Position numbers and translations under genes: made by a program
In this document: one piece after another, positions 10,625 to 19,336 of the stretch
Layout: each line of letters begins with the position of its first letter
Position numbering within the stretch: position 1 is the first letter of the stretch
Assembly: GCA_002309765.1 (NCBI GenBank)
Contig: DBXY01000044.1
Coordinates: forward strand, 1-60,173
Origin: Verrucomicrobia bacterium UBA1200
GTDB lineage: Bacteria; Verrucomicrobiota; Kiritimatiellia; RFP12; UBA1067
Direction of reading: 5' to 3'
Length of the DNA: 60,173 nt
The notes under the pieces: model-generated
Told to the model about the DNA's origin: nothing
What the model saw: the letters and a program-made list of their open reading frames with translations, nothing else
The model's database searches: none

Positions 10625-10912
10625 TTATTCCATAACGCCGAGCAGGTCTTCCTCGCGGACCAGCTGGTAGGTCTTGTCGTCGATCTTCACTTCCGTGCCG
10701 CCGTACTTGGGCAGCAACACCATATCGCCGGCCTTAACGTCAAACGCGATCTCTTTGCCATTGTCGTCGCGCTTTTTGCCAACCGCGACCACCTTGCCCT
10801 GCATCGGTTTTTCCTTGGCGCTGTCGGGGATGATGATCCCACCCTTAATGACTTGCTTCTCTTCAATGGGCTCTACCAAAACGCGGTCGCCCAACGGACG
10901 GATCTTTGCCAT
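10625..10912 (-). CDS. groS: Co-chaperonin GroES (Hsp10)
   Basis: Seven-subunit lid of the GroEL chamber. The 95-residue product starts MAKIRPLGDRVLVEP and contains the mobile-loop region EKQVIKGGIIIPDSA and the usual DMVLLPKYGGTEV. The frame is open upstream to 10999, but the start at 10912 gives the family length and has AGGAG at good spacing, so the longer version is wrong. It sits between dnaK and groEL. The upstream gap carries a strong hairpin instead of a CIRCE operator. Confidence 0.97.
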   Translation of the reverse strand: MAKIRPLGDRVLVEPIEEKQVIKGGIIIPDSAKEKPMQGKVVAVGKKRDDNGKEIAFDVKAGDMVLLPKYGGTEVKIDDKTYQLVREEDLLGVME

Positions 10913-10958
10913 AACTACTTCTCCTCTTGCTTTGTTAACACATGGTTTTCCGGGGTTC

Positions 10959-10982
10959 CCGGAACCGCACCCGCGGTTCCGG
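10959..10982 (-). promoter_or_regulatory. Intercistronic hairpin between dnaK and groES
   Basis: CCGGAACCGC pairs perfectly with GCGGTTCCGG around a 4-base loop, a 10-bp stem in the dnaK-groES gap. No T tract follows on either strand, so it is not a standard terminator. Hairpins in chaperone operons often mark RNA processing or set the ratio of the flanking messages; that is inference here. Confidence 0.6.
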
Positions 10983-11003
10983 CCCCACTGTAGAATCACT
11001 CGC

Positions 11004-12908
11004 TTACTTCATCGTGAAGTCGGCGTCGATAACATCGCCGTCGTCCTTCTTCCCGCCGTCGTTCGGCGGGGTGCCGCCAGGCTGCTGCGCACCGGTGTCG
11101 GGACCGGGCTGCGCGGACTGCTGGCTGTACATGCCTTTGGTAACCGCGTCCATCGCCTGGGTCAACGCCTGCTGCTTGGCCTTGATCTCGTCGATCGTTC
11201 CGCTCTTGAGCGCTTCCTTCAACTCGGCCAACGCCTTCTCCACCGGAGCCTTGGCGTCCGCAGGAATCTTGTCGGCGTTTTCGCTCAACAGCTTTTCAAT
11301 CTGGTAGCTCATGTTCTCGGCCTGGTTACGGGCCTCGACCTCCTCCTTGCGCTTGGCGTCCTCCGCCTCGTGGGCTTCGGCGTCCTTGCGCATCTTCTCG
11401 ATCTCTTCTTTGGAGAGACCGCTGGAGGCGGTGATGGTGATCTTCTGCTCCTTGCCGGTGCCAAGATCCTTGGCGCTCACGCTCAAGATTCCGTTGGCGT
11501 CCAGATCAAAGGTCACCTCAATCTGCGGCCTACCGCGCGGAGCGGGCGGGATACCGTCCAGATTGAACCGGCCAATGCTCTTGTTGTCGTTGGCGAACTT
11601 ACGCTCGCCCTGCAACACGTGAATCTCCACGCCGGGCTGGTTGTCGGCGGCAGTCGAGAAAATCTCGCTCTTCTTGGTCGGGATGGTGGTGTTACGCTCA
11701 ATCAGCGGGGTCATCACGCCGCCCAAGGTCTCAATACCGAGCGTCAAAGGAGTGACATCAAGTAACAGCACATCCTTGACCTCGCCCTTGAGGATGCCAC
11801 CCTGAATGGAGGCGCCGACCGCGACCACCTCATCGGGATTCATGCCCTTATGAGGCTCTTTACCAAACAACTCCTTGGCTTTCTCCTGCAGACGCGGCAT
11901 ACGGGTCTGCCCGCCAACCAGCACCACCTCGTCAACGGTACTTAAACCGGCATCGCTCATACACTTGCGGCAAGGCTCGGCGGTGCGGCCGATCAATCCG
12001 TCGGTCAGCTGTTCCAATTTAGCGCGGGTTAGCGTGGCCGTCAAGTGCTTCGGGCCGGTGGCGTCCGCCGTGATGAACGGCAGGTTAATCTCGCTACTCG
12101 GCGCGGACGAAAGCTCGCACTTGGCCTTCTCGGCGGCCTCTTTCAACCGCTGCAACGCCATGGTGTCGCGGGAAAGGTCGATCCCGTTCTCCATCTTAAA
12201 GGTGTCGATCAGCCAAGACATGACCGCCTGGTCCAAATCGTCGCCGCCCAAATGGGTGTCGCCGTTGGTGGCCTTAACCTCGAACACGCCGTCACCAATG
12301 TCCAGCACCGAGATATCAAAGGTTCCGCCGCCAAAGTCATAAACCGCGATCTTTTCGTCTTTTTTCTTGTCCAAACCGTAAGCCAACGAAGCCGCGGTAG
12401 GCTCGTTGATGATACGCAGAACTTCAAGGCCGGCGATACGCCCCGCGTCCTTGGTGGCCTGTCGCTGCGAGTCGTTGAAGTATGCCGGAACGGTGATGAC
12501 CGCCTGGGTGATCTTTTCGCCCAGCTTCGCCTCGGCATCGGTCTTCAGTTTCTGCAGGATCATCGCAGAAATCTCCGGCGGGGAGTAAACTTTGTCGCCA
12601 ACCTTGACATGGGCGTCACCGTTCGCGGCCCGCACCACCTCATAAGGCACCATCGACAATTCTTGGGTCATCTCGTCGTAACGACGGCCCATGAAACGTT
12701 TGATTGAATAAATCGTGTTCTTCGGGTTCGTCACCGCCTGGCGCTTTGCCGCCTCACCGACCAAACGCTGGCCGTCTTTGGTGAACGCCACCACCGACGG
12801 GGTCGTGCGCTTCCCTTCCGCATTCTCCACGACCATCGGCTCGCCGCCTTCCATTACCGCCATGCACGAATTCGTCGTGCCCAAATCAATTCCTAAAACT
12901 TTCGCCAT
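11004..12908 (-). CDS. dnaK: Chaperone DnaK (Hsp70)
   Basis: ATP-dependent Hsp70 chaperone. The 634 residues contain the nucleotide-binding domain (LGIDLGTTNSCMAV at the N-terminus; VITVPAYFNDSQRQATKDAG; EPTAASLAYGLD; VYDFGGGTFDIS), the linker VLLLDVTPLTLGIET, the substrate-binding domain and the terminal DVIDADFTMK typical of bacterial DnaK. The frame is open to 12974, but the start at 12908 matches the family and has AAGGAG upstream. The glycine- and glutamine-rich region near 595-620 is the usual variable tail. No grpE, dnaJ or hrcA is adjacent. The upstream region carries a sigma-54-type promoter rather than an obvious heat-shock operator. Confidence 0.98.
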   Translation of the reverse strand: MAKVLGIDLGTTNSCMAVMEGGEPMVVENAEGKRTTPSVVAFTKDGQRLVGEAAKRQAVTNPKNTIYSIKRFMGRRYDEMTQELSMVPYEVVRAANGDAHVKVGDKVYSPPEISAMILQKLKTDAEAKLGEKITQAVITVPAYFNDSQRQATKDAGRIAGLEVLRIINEPTAASLAYGLDKKKDEKIAVYDFGGGTFDISVLDIGDGVFEVKATNGDTHLGGDDLDQAVMSWLIDTFKMENGIDLSRDTMALQRLKEAAEKAKCELSSAPSSEINLPFITADATGPKHLTATLTRAKLEQLTDGLIGRTAEPCRKCMSDAGLSTVDEVVLVGGQTRMPRLQEKAKELFGKEPHKGMNPDEVVAVGASIQGGILKGEVKDVLLLDVTPLTLGIETLGGVMTPLIERNTTIPTKKSEIFSTAADNQPGVEIHVLQGERKFANDNKSIGRFNLDGIPPAPRGRPQIEVTFDLDANGILSVSAKDLGTGKEQKITITASSGLSKEEIEKMRKDAEAHEAEDAKRKEEVEARNQAENMSYQIEKLLSENADKIPADAKAPVEKALAELKEALKSGTIDEIKAKQQALTQAMDAVTKGMYSQQSAQPGPDTGAQQPGGTPPNDGGKKDDGDVIDADFTMK

Positions 12909-12980
12909 TGCTCTTTCTCCTTCTTTCCGTCCCCCGATCCAGCCCCGTCTGCGCCGTCTTTCGAGGAACGCCATTATTAA

Positions 12981-12996
12981 AGCAATTCACGTGCCA
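12981..12996 (-). promoter_or_regulatory. Sigma-54 (-24/-12) promoter candidate for dnaK
   Basis: Minus strand TTGGCACG-TGAA-TTGCT is an exact match to the sigma-54 core consensus YTGGCACG-N4-TTGCW. The invariant GG (12994-12995) and GC (12982-12983) are 10 bases apart, as required. Transcription would begin near 12970, giving a leader of about 62 bases before dnaK. Matches this good are rare by chance, but one site is not proof. Confidence 0.65.
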
Positions 12997-13092
12997 AAGG
13001 TCAGAAAAAGCAACCGACAAAACTTTAAACCCCTTTTAAATAGCCAATTACGCATTTTAAAGTTTTTATCATTTTTTCTGTGGCAAGACTCA

Positions 13093-13144
13093 TGTCACAC
13101 TTTTTGTCACACTAAAACCGGGTGGGACAGCGCAATGTCACACT
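13093..13144. repeat. Three direct TGTCACACT boxes upstream of dnaK (possible enhancer sites)
   Basis: TGTCACACT occurs at 13093-13101, 13105-13113 and 13136-13144, all in the same orientation (AGTGTGACA on the dnaK strand). The centres lie about 127, 139 and 170 bases upstream of the predicted sigma-54 start, the distance at which enhancer-binding activators usually sit. The rest of the 237-base dnaK upstream region (12909-13145) is AT-rich. Confidence 0.6.
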
Positions 13145-13145
13145 T

Positions 13146-13577
13146 TTACTGTAATGTAGCGGGTTCGGGCATCCTGTCGTCAGCCTCTACATAAGATACC
13201 GAGCTGGAAAACGAAATAATAAAGGTGGAAAAGAGAAAGAACAGCGCGAAAAGCGTCCAAACCAATTTCTTGTGCGCCGTGCAATCATCACATATTTGCC
13301 GAAAACCGCGAGGGAGAAGGTAACGGTAGATGAACACGGATGGAATCGCCGCGATAACCATAATCACGAGGGTTTTGGTCAAAAGGCATGCACCCGAGCC
13401 AAACAAATTGTACGTCAACGCCATTAACCGCTCGTACGGTGTCTGGACGAATCCAAAACCGATTTTCGACGCAACCAAATCGAACAACATATCGATAATA
13501 TTCAGCACATTGCCGCAAGGGGGAATCAAAGCCACAAAGGCCACCGCCGTGATCGATCTAGCCGCAGTTTTAGTCAT
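13146..13577 (-). CDS. Hypothetical membrane protein, 143 aa
   Basis: Not recognised. The product has about three membrane spans (N-terminal AVAFVALIPP region, a central LTKTLVIMVIAAIPSVFIY segment and a C-terminal WTLFALFFLFSTFIISF segment). Between the last two is a short polar loop, ICDDCTAHKK, with a CxxC pair that could bind a metal or form a disulphide. Its stop codon touches the most distal TGTCACACT box, so the putative dnaK enhancers begin exactly where this gene ends. No strong ribosome site was seen for the start at 13577. The flanking stretch 13578-13652 holds nothing I recognise. Confidence 0.6.
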   Translation of the reverse strand: MTKTAARSITAVAFVALIPPCGNVLNIIDMLFDLVASKIGFGFVQTPYERLMALTYNLFGSGACLLTKTLVIMVIAAIPSVFIYRYLLPRGFRQICDDCTAHKKLVWTLFALFFLFSTFIISFSSSVSYVEADDRMPEPATLQ

Positions 13578-13652
13578 AACCGTACCCTCAACCCATTAGC
13601 GTCCCATCCAACCGCCGTCTCACATCTTCCATCGACAGGGTGTGATTTGCGT

Positions 13653-15404
13653 TTAGTTCCGAGCAGGCGTGTCCCCCGCAGGCTGTTCGCCGGCGGCCTT
13701 CCGCGCGAACCCTTCCCTAACGGCTGTTGTCACGACCTTCGCCCGGCGGTAGCCGTCATAAAACCCGGCCAAGTTCTCCGCGAGTAGCTTGGAACGAATG
13801 GACGAGCCGCCGCGATGGTAAGTGCGCGCGTCGGCGAAGTGCCAAAAGGCGAGCCCAGCCAACTCGGGGTCGGCGAAGATGCGGTCGAGCACATCCTTGT
13901 TGTAATAAAGTTGGAACTCTTCGGTACCTTGACCTGCCGCCGGGTCGTGATGACCATATATGGCAGCGGTACCCATCTCCGATACGATTATCGGCTTTTC
14001 GGGATAGAGCTTGCGGTAACGGGCGACAATCTTCGTCACCGCCGCGTCAATGAGTTGCTTCTGGTTTTCAAACGTTCCGGCGTCGGTTCCGATCCAGCCC
14101 GGATAGGTGTTAAAGGAGACGATGTCCGTATTCTCGTTCGAGACGTCATCTCCGTTATGGTTGCAGGCAAAGGTAACAAGGCGGCCGGAATCCTGCGACC
14201 GGATTGCGTCGATAAGCGCGTCGTTCATCTTCTTCCCTTCCTTCGTTTGCGAGGCGTTCTCGTTCTGGAAGGCAAAGATGATCACCGAAGGGTGGTTGAA
14301 ACTCGCCCGCACCATCGCGCGAGTCTGCTCCACCTGCAGACGGAAATAGTCGGGGTTGGACATCTGATTGGCGTTGTTACCCCAGCCGAGCGACTCTTCC
14401 CACACCAGCACGCCCATTTCGTCGCAGTAGTCAAGGAAACGTTGGCTCTGCTGATAGTGGCAGCCACGGAAGAAGTTGCCGTTGAGAGACTTCAGTAGCT
14501 GAATATCCTGCACCATCAGCGCTTCGGGCGTAGCCGCGCCGAACTGCGGATGCGCCTCATGGCGGTTCGCGCCCTTCAGGAAAAGTATCTCGCCGTTCAG
14601 CCACAGCCGCTTCTTCTCCGCCTTAATCTCCCTGATGCCGAAACGCGCCGTCACGGGAGAGACGCGCCCCTGCGCTTCCGTCAACGCTACGGTGTGGAGA
14701 TTCGGCGCGTCAGGGCTCCAGAGCTTGAAGTCCGGCACACGCACCGTCGCGCGGAAATTGCGGAACGCGGACTTCACCTCGTTCTTGCCATCGAATACGA
14801 GCGTACCGTCAAAGTCGCCCTTTGCGAACCCCACGGCCTCGATTTCCACTGTACCCGCCTTGTAGTCGCGGGTGCGCACGAAGAGCTTGCGTCCGTCAAA
14901 GACCATGCTAACGCCGTGGTAGAATCCCCCGTAGAGGTAGAAGTCGTAGTACGGCAGCGCCAATTTTTGCGTGGACCAGTCAAGCACGTTGTCGAGCGCC
15001 GCGAAGAGCGTGTGCGTACCGGCGGCAAGCGGTCCGGTCGGAATCTCAAGCCGCGCCCACGGGAACGGCTGTACGCCGCCAGCCGGTTTTCCGTCAACGG
15101 CGAACTGCGCGCGCAACCCCATGCCGTCCACCACGATCCAAGCGTTTTCCACCGACTCCGCGAGCGTGAACGTACGCCGATAGAGACCCGTTCCGCGCTT
15201 GCAGAGCCACTTCGGCAACATATCCCAGCAGCCCGGCACGGACATCCGATCCGTCGCGGCAAAGTCCGATCCGCCCGCCGTCTCAATGGTCTTGCCTTCC
15301 TCGAAAGCGAACTCCCAACTACCGTTTAGGTTCAGCGGTTGTAACTGCGCACCAGCGCAGAAGGCCATCCCCAGCGCAAATGCGCATAGCATCGTCATCT
15401 TCAT
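13653..15404 (-). CDS. Secreted GH2 glycoside hydrolase (beta-galactosidase/glucuronidase family)
   Basis: Exo-acting glycosidase, exported by a signal peptide (cleavage near FCAGA-Q). The 583 residues follow the GH2 order. A jelly-roll sugar-binding domain comes first (LNGSWEFAFEEG, then GTGLYRRTFTL). An immunoglobulin-like domain is next (ending VTARFGIREIKAEK). The TIM barrel opens with LWLNGEILFLKGANRHEAHP. The acid/base Glu is in FAFQNEN (about 381) and the nucleophile in IIVSEMGT (about 475). Both are present, so it should be active. At 583 residues it resembles compact beta-glucuronidases more than the 1000-residue LacZ type. The exact sugar is not decidable. The start at 15404 has AAGGAG upstream. 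Confidence 0.92.
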   Translation of the reverse strand: MKMTMLCAFALGMAFCAGAQLQPLNLNGSWEFAFEEGKTIETAGGSDFAATDRMSVPGCWDMLPKWLCKRGTGLYRRTFTLAESVENAWIVVDGMGLRAQFAVDGKPAGGVQPFPWARLEIPTGPLAAGTHTLFAALDNVLDWSTQKLALPYYDFYLYGGFYHGVSMVFDGRKLFVRTRDYKAGTVEIEAVGFAKGDFDGTLVFDGKNEVKSAFRNFRATVRVPDFKLWSPDAPNLHTVALTEAQGRVSPVTARFGIREIKAEKKRLWLNGEILFLKGANRHEAHPQFGAATPEALMVQDIQLLKSLNGNFFRGCHYQQSQRFLDYCDEMGVLVWEESLGWGNNANQMSNPDYFRLQVEQTRAMVRASFNHPSVIIFAFQNENASQTKEGKKMNDALIDAIRSQDSGRLVTFACNHNGDDVSNENTDIVSFNTYPGWIGTDAGTFENQKQLIDAAVTKIVARYRKLYPEKPIIVSEMGTAAIYGHHDPAAGQGTEEFQLYYNKDVLDRIFADPELAGLAFWHFADARTYHRGGSSIRSKLLAENLAGFYDGYRRAKVVTTAVREGFARKAAGEQPAGDTPARN

Positions 15405-15447
15405 TTGTCACGGCTCCTTGTCTTGGGCGTTATCAGCGTAACCGCCG

Positions 15448-15476
15448 ATTATAGCAGATCCGACAACCATTGTCAC
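15448..15476 (-). promoter_or_regulatory. Promoter of the GH2 gene
   Basis: Minus strand GTGACA (15471-15476), 17-base spacer, perfect TATAAT (15448-15453). It gives a leader of about 37 bases. The rest of the 262-base region before 15667 (about 15480-15618) shows no other feature. Confidence 0.7.
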
Positions 15477-15618
15477 AAAATCCTCAATCAGTGTCCCGCG
15501 GCGCGAGTTCCCACATCGGCTAACGGGACAAACACAAACACAATATACACCATCCTGCGGCAGATTGCAACCGCGCGGCTTGAAAATTCGGAAACCGCGC
15601 GGAATCGCGTTTTTACCC

Positions 15619-15647
15619 TTGCGCGTACAGATGGGGTGTGGTATCAT
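15619..15647 (+). promoter_or_regulatory. Promoter of the polytopic membrane protein gene
   Basis: TTGCGC (15619-15624), 17-base spacer, TATCAT (15642-15647). Start expected near 15654. It is divergent from the GH2 promoter. Confidence 0.6.
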
Positions 15648-15711
15648 CATTTTGGTTTAACGATGGATGGATTGCCATCGGCAAGAAGTGGTTTTCAGAC
15701 CACCTAACGGA

Positions 15712-18030
15712 ATGTCTAAAATGAAAGAGGTACCGACGATATTATCTGTCGCCGTCGCGGCGGCGGTTTGGTGCATCGGCGTGATTCTAATCACGAACCG
15801 TATGCCGGTCGGACTTAATTTTGACATCGGGACCAAGGGATACGTGTCTTCGGTATCGGTTTTCCCCGACGGAAAAGAAACCGAATCCGCCAAAAACCAA
15901 ATCGGACCGGACGGTCTGGCGGCAACCGGAGTGGACCGTTCCGCGCGCACGTTCTATTTTAAACTTTACCCGGACAAAACCGGCAAGGCCGCAGTCTGGC
16001 CCCTGCGTAATATCCGCGTTTGTTTCGTTCCGGCGATAAGCGCCAACCTCGCCGCAAGGTTCTGCATGCGGGAAAAGCTTTACGACAATCCTCCCGCCGG
16101 CGACCGCGCCCCGCTGCTGTTGAATGTCCGCGACGGTGCCCCACTTGATCTCCCCAACGCCTTCCCCTATATCCTCAGGGCCTACCGGGCCGCCGCACTG
16201 GTTCTGGCGTGGTTGCCATTGGTCGCTATTGCCGCGTTCGTTATGTGGCGTTTTCTTGCAGGACGGTTCGCGGAGTACGCGGAAAAATTGAGTGGCAAGC
16301 CCTCGGTATTCATTCCGGCGGCAATCGCGACAGCGTTTCTTACGCTCCCACCGCCAGTCACGCCGGCGAGTCCCGGACTCGACCCCTCATGGATTTGGGT
16401 TCTGAACTACTTTTCCGGAACGGATGTGTTTGGCTCGGGACTGGTGTTCACATACGGCCCGCTCGGATTTCTGATATTCCCGCAAGTCTTCGGCGCGAAT
16501 GTGGCGGCCGGACTCGCCGTAAACCTCGTTTTTTCGGCACTATTCGTCTATCTGGTACTATTGTTGCGCCGAAAAGGGGCTTTTCCGGCGCTTGCCCTAC
16601 TCTTAATGTGGATTCTTCCGTGGCCAAACGGTATGGAGTGGAAATGGTGCATGGTGAGTATTATGTCCTGCGCTTTCGCCGCGCTGGAGGCGGACGGCGA
16701 TATCCGAAGCCGCGAACGGTTAACCCTGTTCGCGGCGGCCGCGTTGACCGCCACCCTGCAATCGTTTGTAAAGTTCAGTTCTTGCGTCAACGTCGTGGGA
16801 CAGCAACTGTTTATTATCGGCATCTTCCTGCTGCGTAAAAAGCGCGAAGCCGTTCCGGGAGTTTTTGCATATCTCATATCGCTGGGTATCTCGTTTGCCG
16901 GATTCGCCCTGTTACTCTTCGGATCGGCAGGATCGTTTGCCGATTGGATACGCGGCTCTTTGGAAATCGCTTCGGGATACAATCTCGTCATGGCCTGCGA
17001 CAAACCGTTGCCCGAACTGCTCGGCACATTTGCGGTAATCGCGGTTTTCGCGGTTTTCGTTTTCACCGTCAGGAAAAAACATCTTTTCAAATCCTTACTT
17101 TTCTGGGTAATGTTCGCCCCCTTCCTGTTTTGCAGCTACAAATACGCGGTGGTCAGACAATCCGCGGTGCCGCTCCTGATCGGAATCGCCTGCCTCGCGG
17201 TTCTGCTCCCGGTTGCCGCGCCGGAATTGGCGCGGCGCGCCCTCGCGATGTCCTCGTTTTTCGCCTTTTCCGCAGTGGCGTGGGCCGCAATCTGGTGCGG
17301 CGAAACGCCGCGACTTGGATGTTCCGCGTCCGCAATCGCAGACAACCTGCGTCCATGGTCCGCACTGGAACGGGCAACGGCAGAGGCGAAGCCGGCCATC
17401 GAGGCCGAACTGCTGCCCGAAGCGTGGCTTGAAAGAATCGGCTCCAACCGCGTAATGATCGCCGGGTGGGATATGGGCCCGGCAATGTCCGGGGGGCTGA
17501 ACCTGGTGCCGTTTCCAGCAATGCAAACCTACTCCGCCTACACGCCGTGGCTCGACGGAAAATGCGCGGAACGGGTGGAGCGCGAAGAAAACCGGATCCG
17601 GTTCATACTCGCGCCGGCCGACCCGTGGACATTTGATTCCCGCAACATTTATTTCGACAACCCACGCCTTTGGGATTCCGTAAAAAGAAACTTCGCTTTT
17701 GCGGGCATGAACCGAAATCACGTGCTTCTGGAACGCCGCGCAAAAGCCATTACCCGAAAAGAGCAAACCGGGGAACGGGTTTTCAGCGAGAAACGAACCG
17801 CGTTCGACCGGTTGGCGGCCCTATTATTCCGCCCGGCGCGAACTATGGCGATGTTTTCCTTTGAAAACGGCACCCAATACACCTGCTATGCGAACATCGA
17901 GGCACTCTACGGCACTCCCGTGCCGGAGACACTTCCGCTTACGCCGGCAGACATGCCGTCGTTCTTTGGCGCCGATTCCGCACCCGCACTACCCAAAGTG
18001 ACCACAGTGGAAATCCGGCGTTCCGACTAA
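15712..18030 (+). CDS. Large polytopic membrane protein, possible GT-C-like glycosyltransferase
   Basis: The product of about 772 residues has an N-terminal membrane anchor, a periplasmic beta-type domain (about 30-145) and then ten or more membrane helices up to about residue 550. A soluble C-terminal domain ends it. The segment DPSWIWVLNYF with VFTYGPLGFL is typical of large PVC and Bacteroidetes membrane proteins that resemble the dolichyl-phosphate-mannose (GT-C) superfamily; an acidic residue in the first periplasmic loop could be catalytic. This is a fold-level guess, not an assignment. The start is uncertain: ATGs at 15667, 15712 and 15721 all lack a clear ribosome site; 15712 puts a short basic segment before the first helix. 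Confidence 0.7.
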   Translation: MSKMKEVPTILSVAVAAAVWCIGVILITNRMPVGLNFDIGTKGYVSSVSVFPDGKETESAKNQIGPDGLAATGVDRSARTFYFKLYPDKTGKAAVWPLRNIRVCFVPAISANLAARFCMREKLYDNPPAGDRAPLLLNVRDGAPLDLPNAFPYILRAYRAAALVLAWLPLVAIAAFVMWRFLAGRFAEYAEKLSGKPSVFIPAAIATAFLTLPPPVTPASPGLDPSWIWVLNYFSGTDVFGSGLVFTYGPLGFLIFPQVFGANVAAGLAVNLVFSALFVYLVLLLRRKGAFPALALLLMWILPWPNGMEWKWCMVSIMSCAFAALEADGDIRSRERLTLFAAAALTATLQSFVKFSSCVNVVGQQLFIIGIFLLRKKREAVPGVFAYLISLGISFAGFALLLFGSAGSFADWIRGSLEIASGYNLVMACDKPLPELLGTFAVIAVFAVFVFTVRKKHLFKSLLFWVMFAPFLFCSYKYAVVRQSAVPLLIGIACLAVLLPVAAPELARRALAMSSFFAFSAVAWAAIWCGETPRLGCSASAIADNLRPWSALERATAEAKPAIEAELLPEAWLERIGSNRVMIAGWDMGPAMSGGLNLVPFPAMQTYSAYTPWLDGKCAERVEREENRIRFILAPADPWTFDSRNIYFDNPRLWDSVKRNFAFAGMNRNHVLLERRAKAITRKEQTGERVFSEKRTAFDRLAALLFRPARTMAMFSFENGTQYTCYANIEALYGTPVPETLPLTPADMPSFFGADSAPALPKVTTVEIRRSD

Positions 18031-18037
18031 CGCGAAA

Positions 18038-18082
18038 GCCGTTTATGCAAGGCGAAGTATCGCCATAGCGGCAAAGGTTTTT
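18038..18082 (+). terminator. Weak hairpin plus T tract after the membrane protein gene
   Basis: GCCG (18038-18041) and CGGC enclose a nested GGCGA-AGTA-TCGCC stem, followed a few bases later by TTTTTT. The T run is not directly against the stem, so function as a terminator is uncertain. It lies between the gene ending at 18030 and the ATG at 18109. Confidence 0.35.
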
Positions 18083-18108
18083 TAACTCAAAAGAAAGGAA
18101 CTCACGAA

Positions 18109-19161
18109 ATGGACAAACGACAATTTGCGAAAGCTTCGGCTATAGCGGCGGGGGCGATGGCCACCGGAGAGATGGCGATGGCTCAGAAAACGGGGAAGGA
18201 GATGATATGGGCTTGTCTGCTTCATCTCGGAATGAATTCATGGAAGGATATTCCGCTGAACCGCGCCCCGGCCGACGCCTCGCGGTCGTTCAAAGTACGG
18301 TGCATGGCGGACTACCTGCGCACCGACGAAACCGTGTGGCGGTCGCTGACCGACCGGCTCGGGAAGTCCGGCGCAAACATGATTATCATCGACTTGGCAG
18401 AAGGAGTAGCGCTGCCCAGCCATCCCGAACTCGCCGTAAAGGGAACATGGTCGATCGAGAAATTCCAAAAAGAACTTGCGCGGCTTCGGGCGATGGGGCT
18501 GGAACCAATCCCCAAGATGAACTTCTCAACCTGCCACGACTCCTGGCTCAAGGATTACCAGCGCATGGTCTCGACCAAGCAGTACTATGAAGTCTGCGCC
18601 GACGTCATCAAAGACGCGATCGAGATTTTCAGCGTTGACGGGAAACCCCCACGGTTCTTCCATCTCGGTTACGACGAGGAAACCGCCGGACACCAAAGCA
18701 CCTTCGAGCTGACAATCGTCCGTCAGGGCGAACTTTGGTGGCATGATTTCCTATGGTTTGCGAAACAGGTCGAATCCAAGGGTGTGCGTCCGTGGATCTG
18801 GAGTGACTACTGCTGGCACCACAAGGACGAGTTCATCAATCGGATGCCCAAGAGCGTGTTGCAGAGTAACTGGTACTACGGCGCGGAGTTCGATGTCTCG
18901 AAAATGAACGAGTCGTCGCGGCCCCATGTCCAGACGTATGTCGATTTGGCCAAAGCCGGGTTTGACCAAGTCCCGACCGGCGCAAACTGGTCATGCGACA
19001 CGAATTTCGCCGACACCGTGAAATTCTGCCGCGCGAACTGCCCCGACGAACATCTCAAGGGATTTATGATGGCGTCCTGGCAACGCTCGATTCCCGAAGA
19101 ACTGGAGAAAGGGCTTCGCGGCATCGATCTGTTAGCGGCAGAGATTAAACGCTGGCAGTAA
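18109..19161 (+). CDS. Secreted TIM-barrel protein, GH20-like
   Basis: The 350-residue product starts with an alanine-rich export signal (cut near MAMAQ). The body reads as a single TIM barrel. FFHLGYDEET resembles the H-x-G-x-D-E active-site strand of family GH20 beta-N-acetylhexosaminidases, where the Asp-Glu pair is catalytic. Strands such as PWIWSDYCW and GFMMASWQ also fit that barrel, and LEPIPKMNFSTCHDSWL matches the loop before it. The usual GH20 accessory domain is missing, so activity on amino sugars is only inferred. AAAGGAAC lies at good spacing before the ATG. A strong terminator follows, so it is a single gene or the end of a short unit. Confidence 0.7.
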   Translation: MDKRQFAKASAIAAGAMATGEMAMAQKTGKEMIWACLLHLGMNSWKDIPLNRAPADASRSFKVRCMADYLRTDETVWRSLTDRLGKSGANMIIIDLAEGVALPSHPELAVKGTWSIEKFQKELARLRAMGLEPIPKMNFSTCHDSWLKDYQRMVSTKQYYEVCADVIKDAIEIFSVDGKPPRFFHLGYDEETAGHQSTFELTIVRQGELWWHDFLWFAKQVESKGVRPWIWSDYCWHHKDEFINRMPKSVLQSNWYYGAEFDVSKMNESSRPHVQTYVDLAKAGFDQVPTGANWSCDTNFADTVKFCRANCPDEHLKGFMMASWQRSIPEELEKGLRGIDLLAAEIKRWQ

Positions 19162-19190
19162 GTTTTTATCGCCAAACTTTTGTAAGTCCC

Positions 19191-19228
19191 CACCGGGGCG
19201 TTTTGGGCGCCCCGGTGAGTTGTTTTGT
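19191..19228 (+). terminator. Rho-independent terminator
   Basis: CACCGGGGCG (19191-19200) pairs perfectly with CGCCCCGGTG (19208-19217) around a TTTTGGG loop. It is followed by AGTTGTTTTGT. It ends the GH20-like transcript. Confidence 0.85.
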
Positions 19229-19230
19229 AC

Positions 19231-19259
19231 TTGCTTAACGTAAGAAAGTTTGATAACAT
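19231..19259 (+). promoter_or_regulatory. Promoter of the 1520-aa surface protein gene
   Basis: TTGCTT (19231-19236), 17-base spacer, TAACAT (19254-19259). The predicted start near 19266 gives a leader of about 70 bases to the ATG at 19337. Confidence 0.55.
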
Positions 19260-19336
19260 TATAAATGTTTCAAGTGGGGGAAGGTCATGGAGCCTTGTCT
19301 TTACGAGAAATCCGTATTGAAAACGAAGGAGTGCCA

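Noticed and set aside
10913..11003. CIRCE operator (TTAGCACTC-N9-GAGTGCTAA) before groES
   Set aside because: No match in this gap nor upstream of dnaK.
10674..11765. Long plus-strand open frame of 363 codons across groES and dnaK
   Set aside because: It is antisense to dnaK and groES, whose families and starts are certain; the frame is a GC-rich shadow.
12045..12707. Plus-strand 220-codon frame inside dnaK
   Set aside because: Antisense shadow of a certain gene with no homologous pattern.
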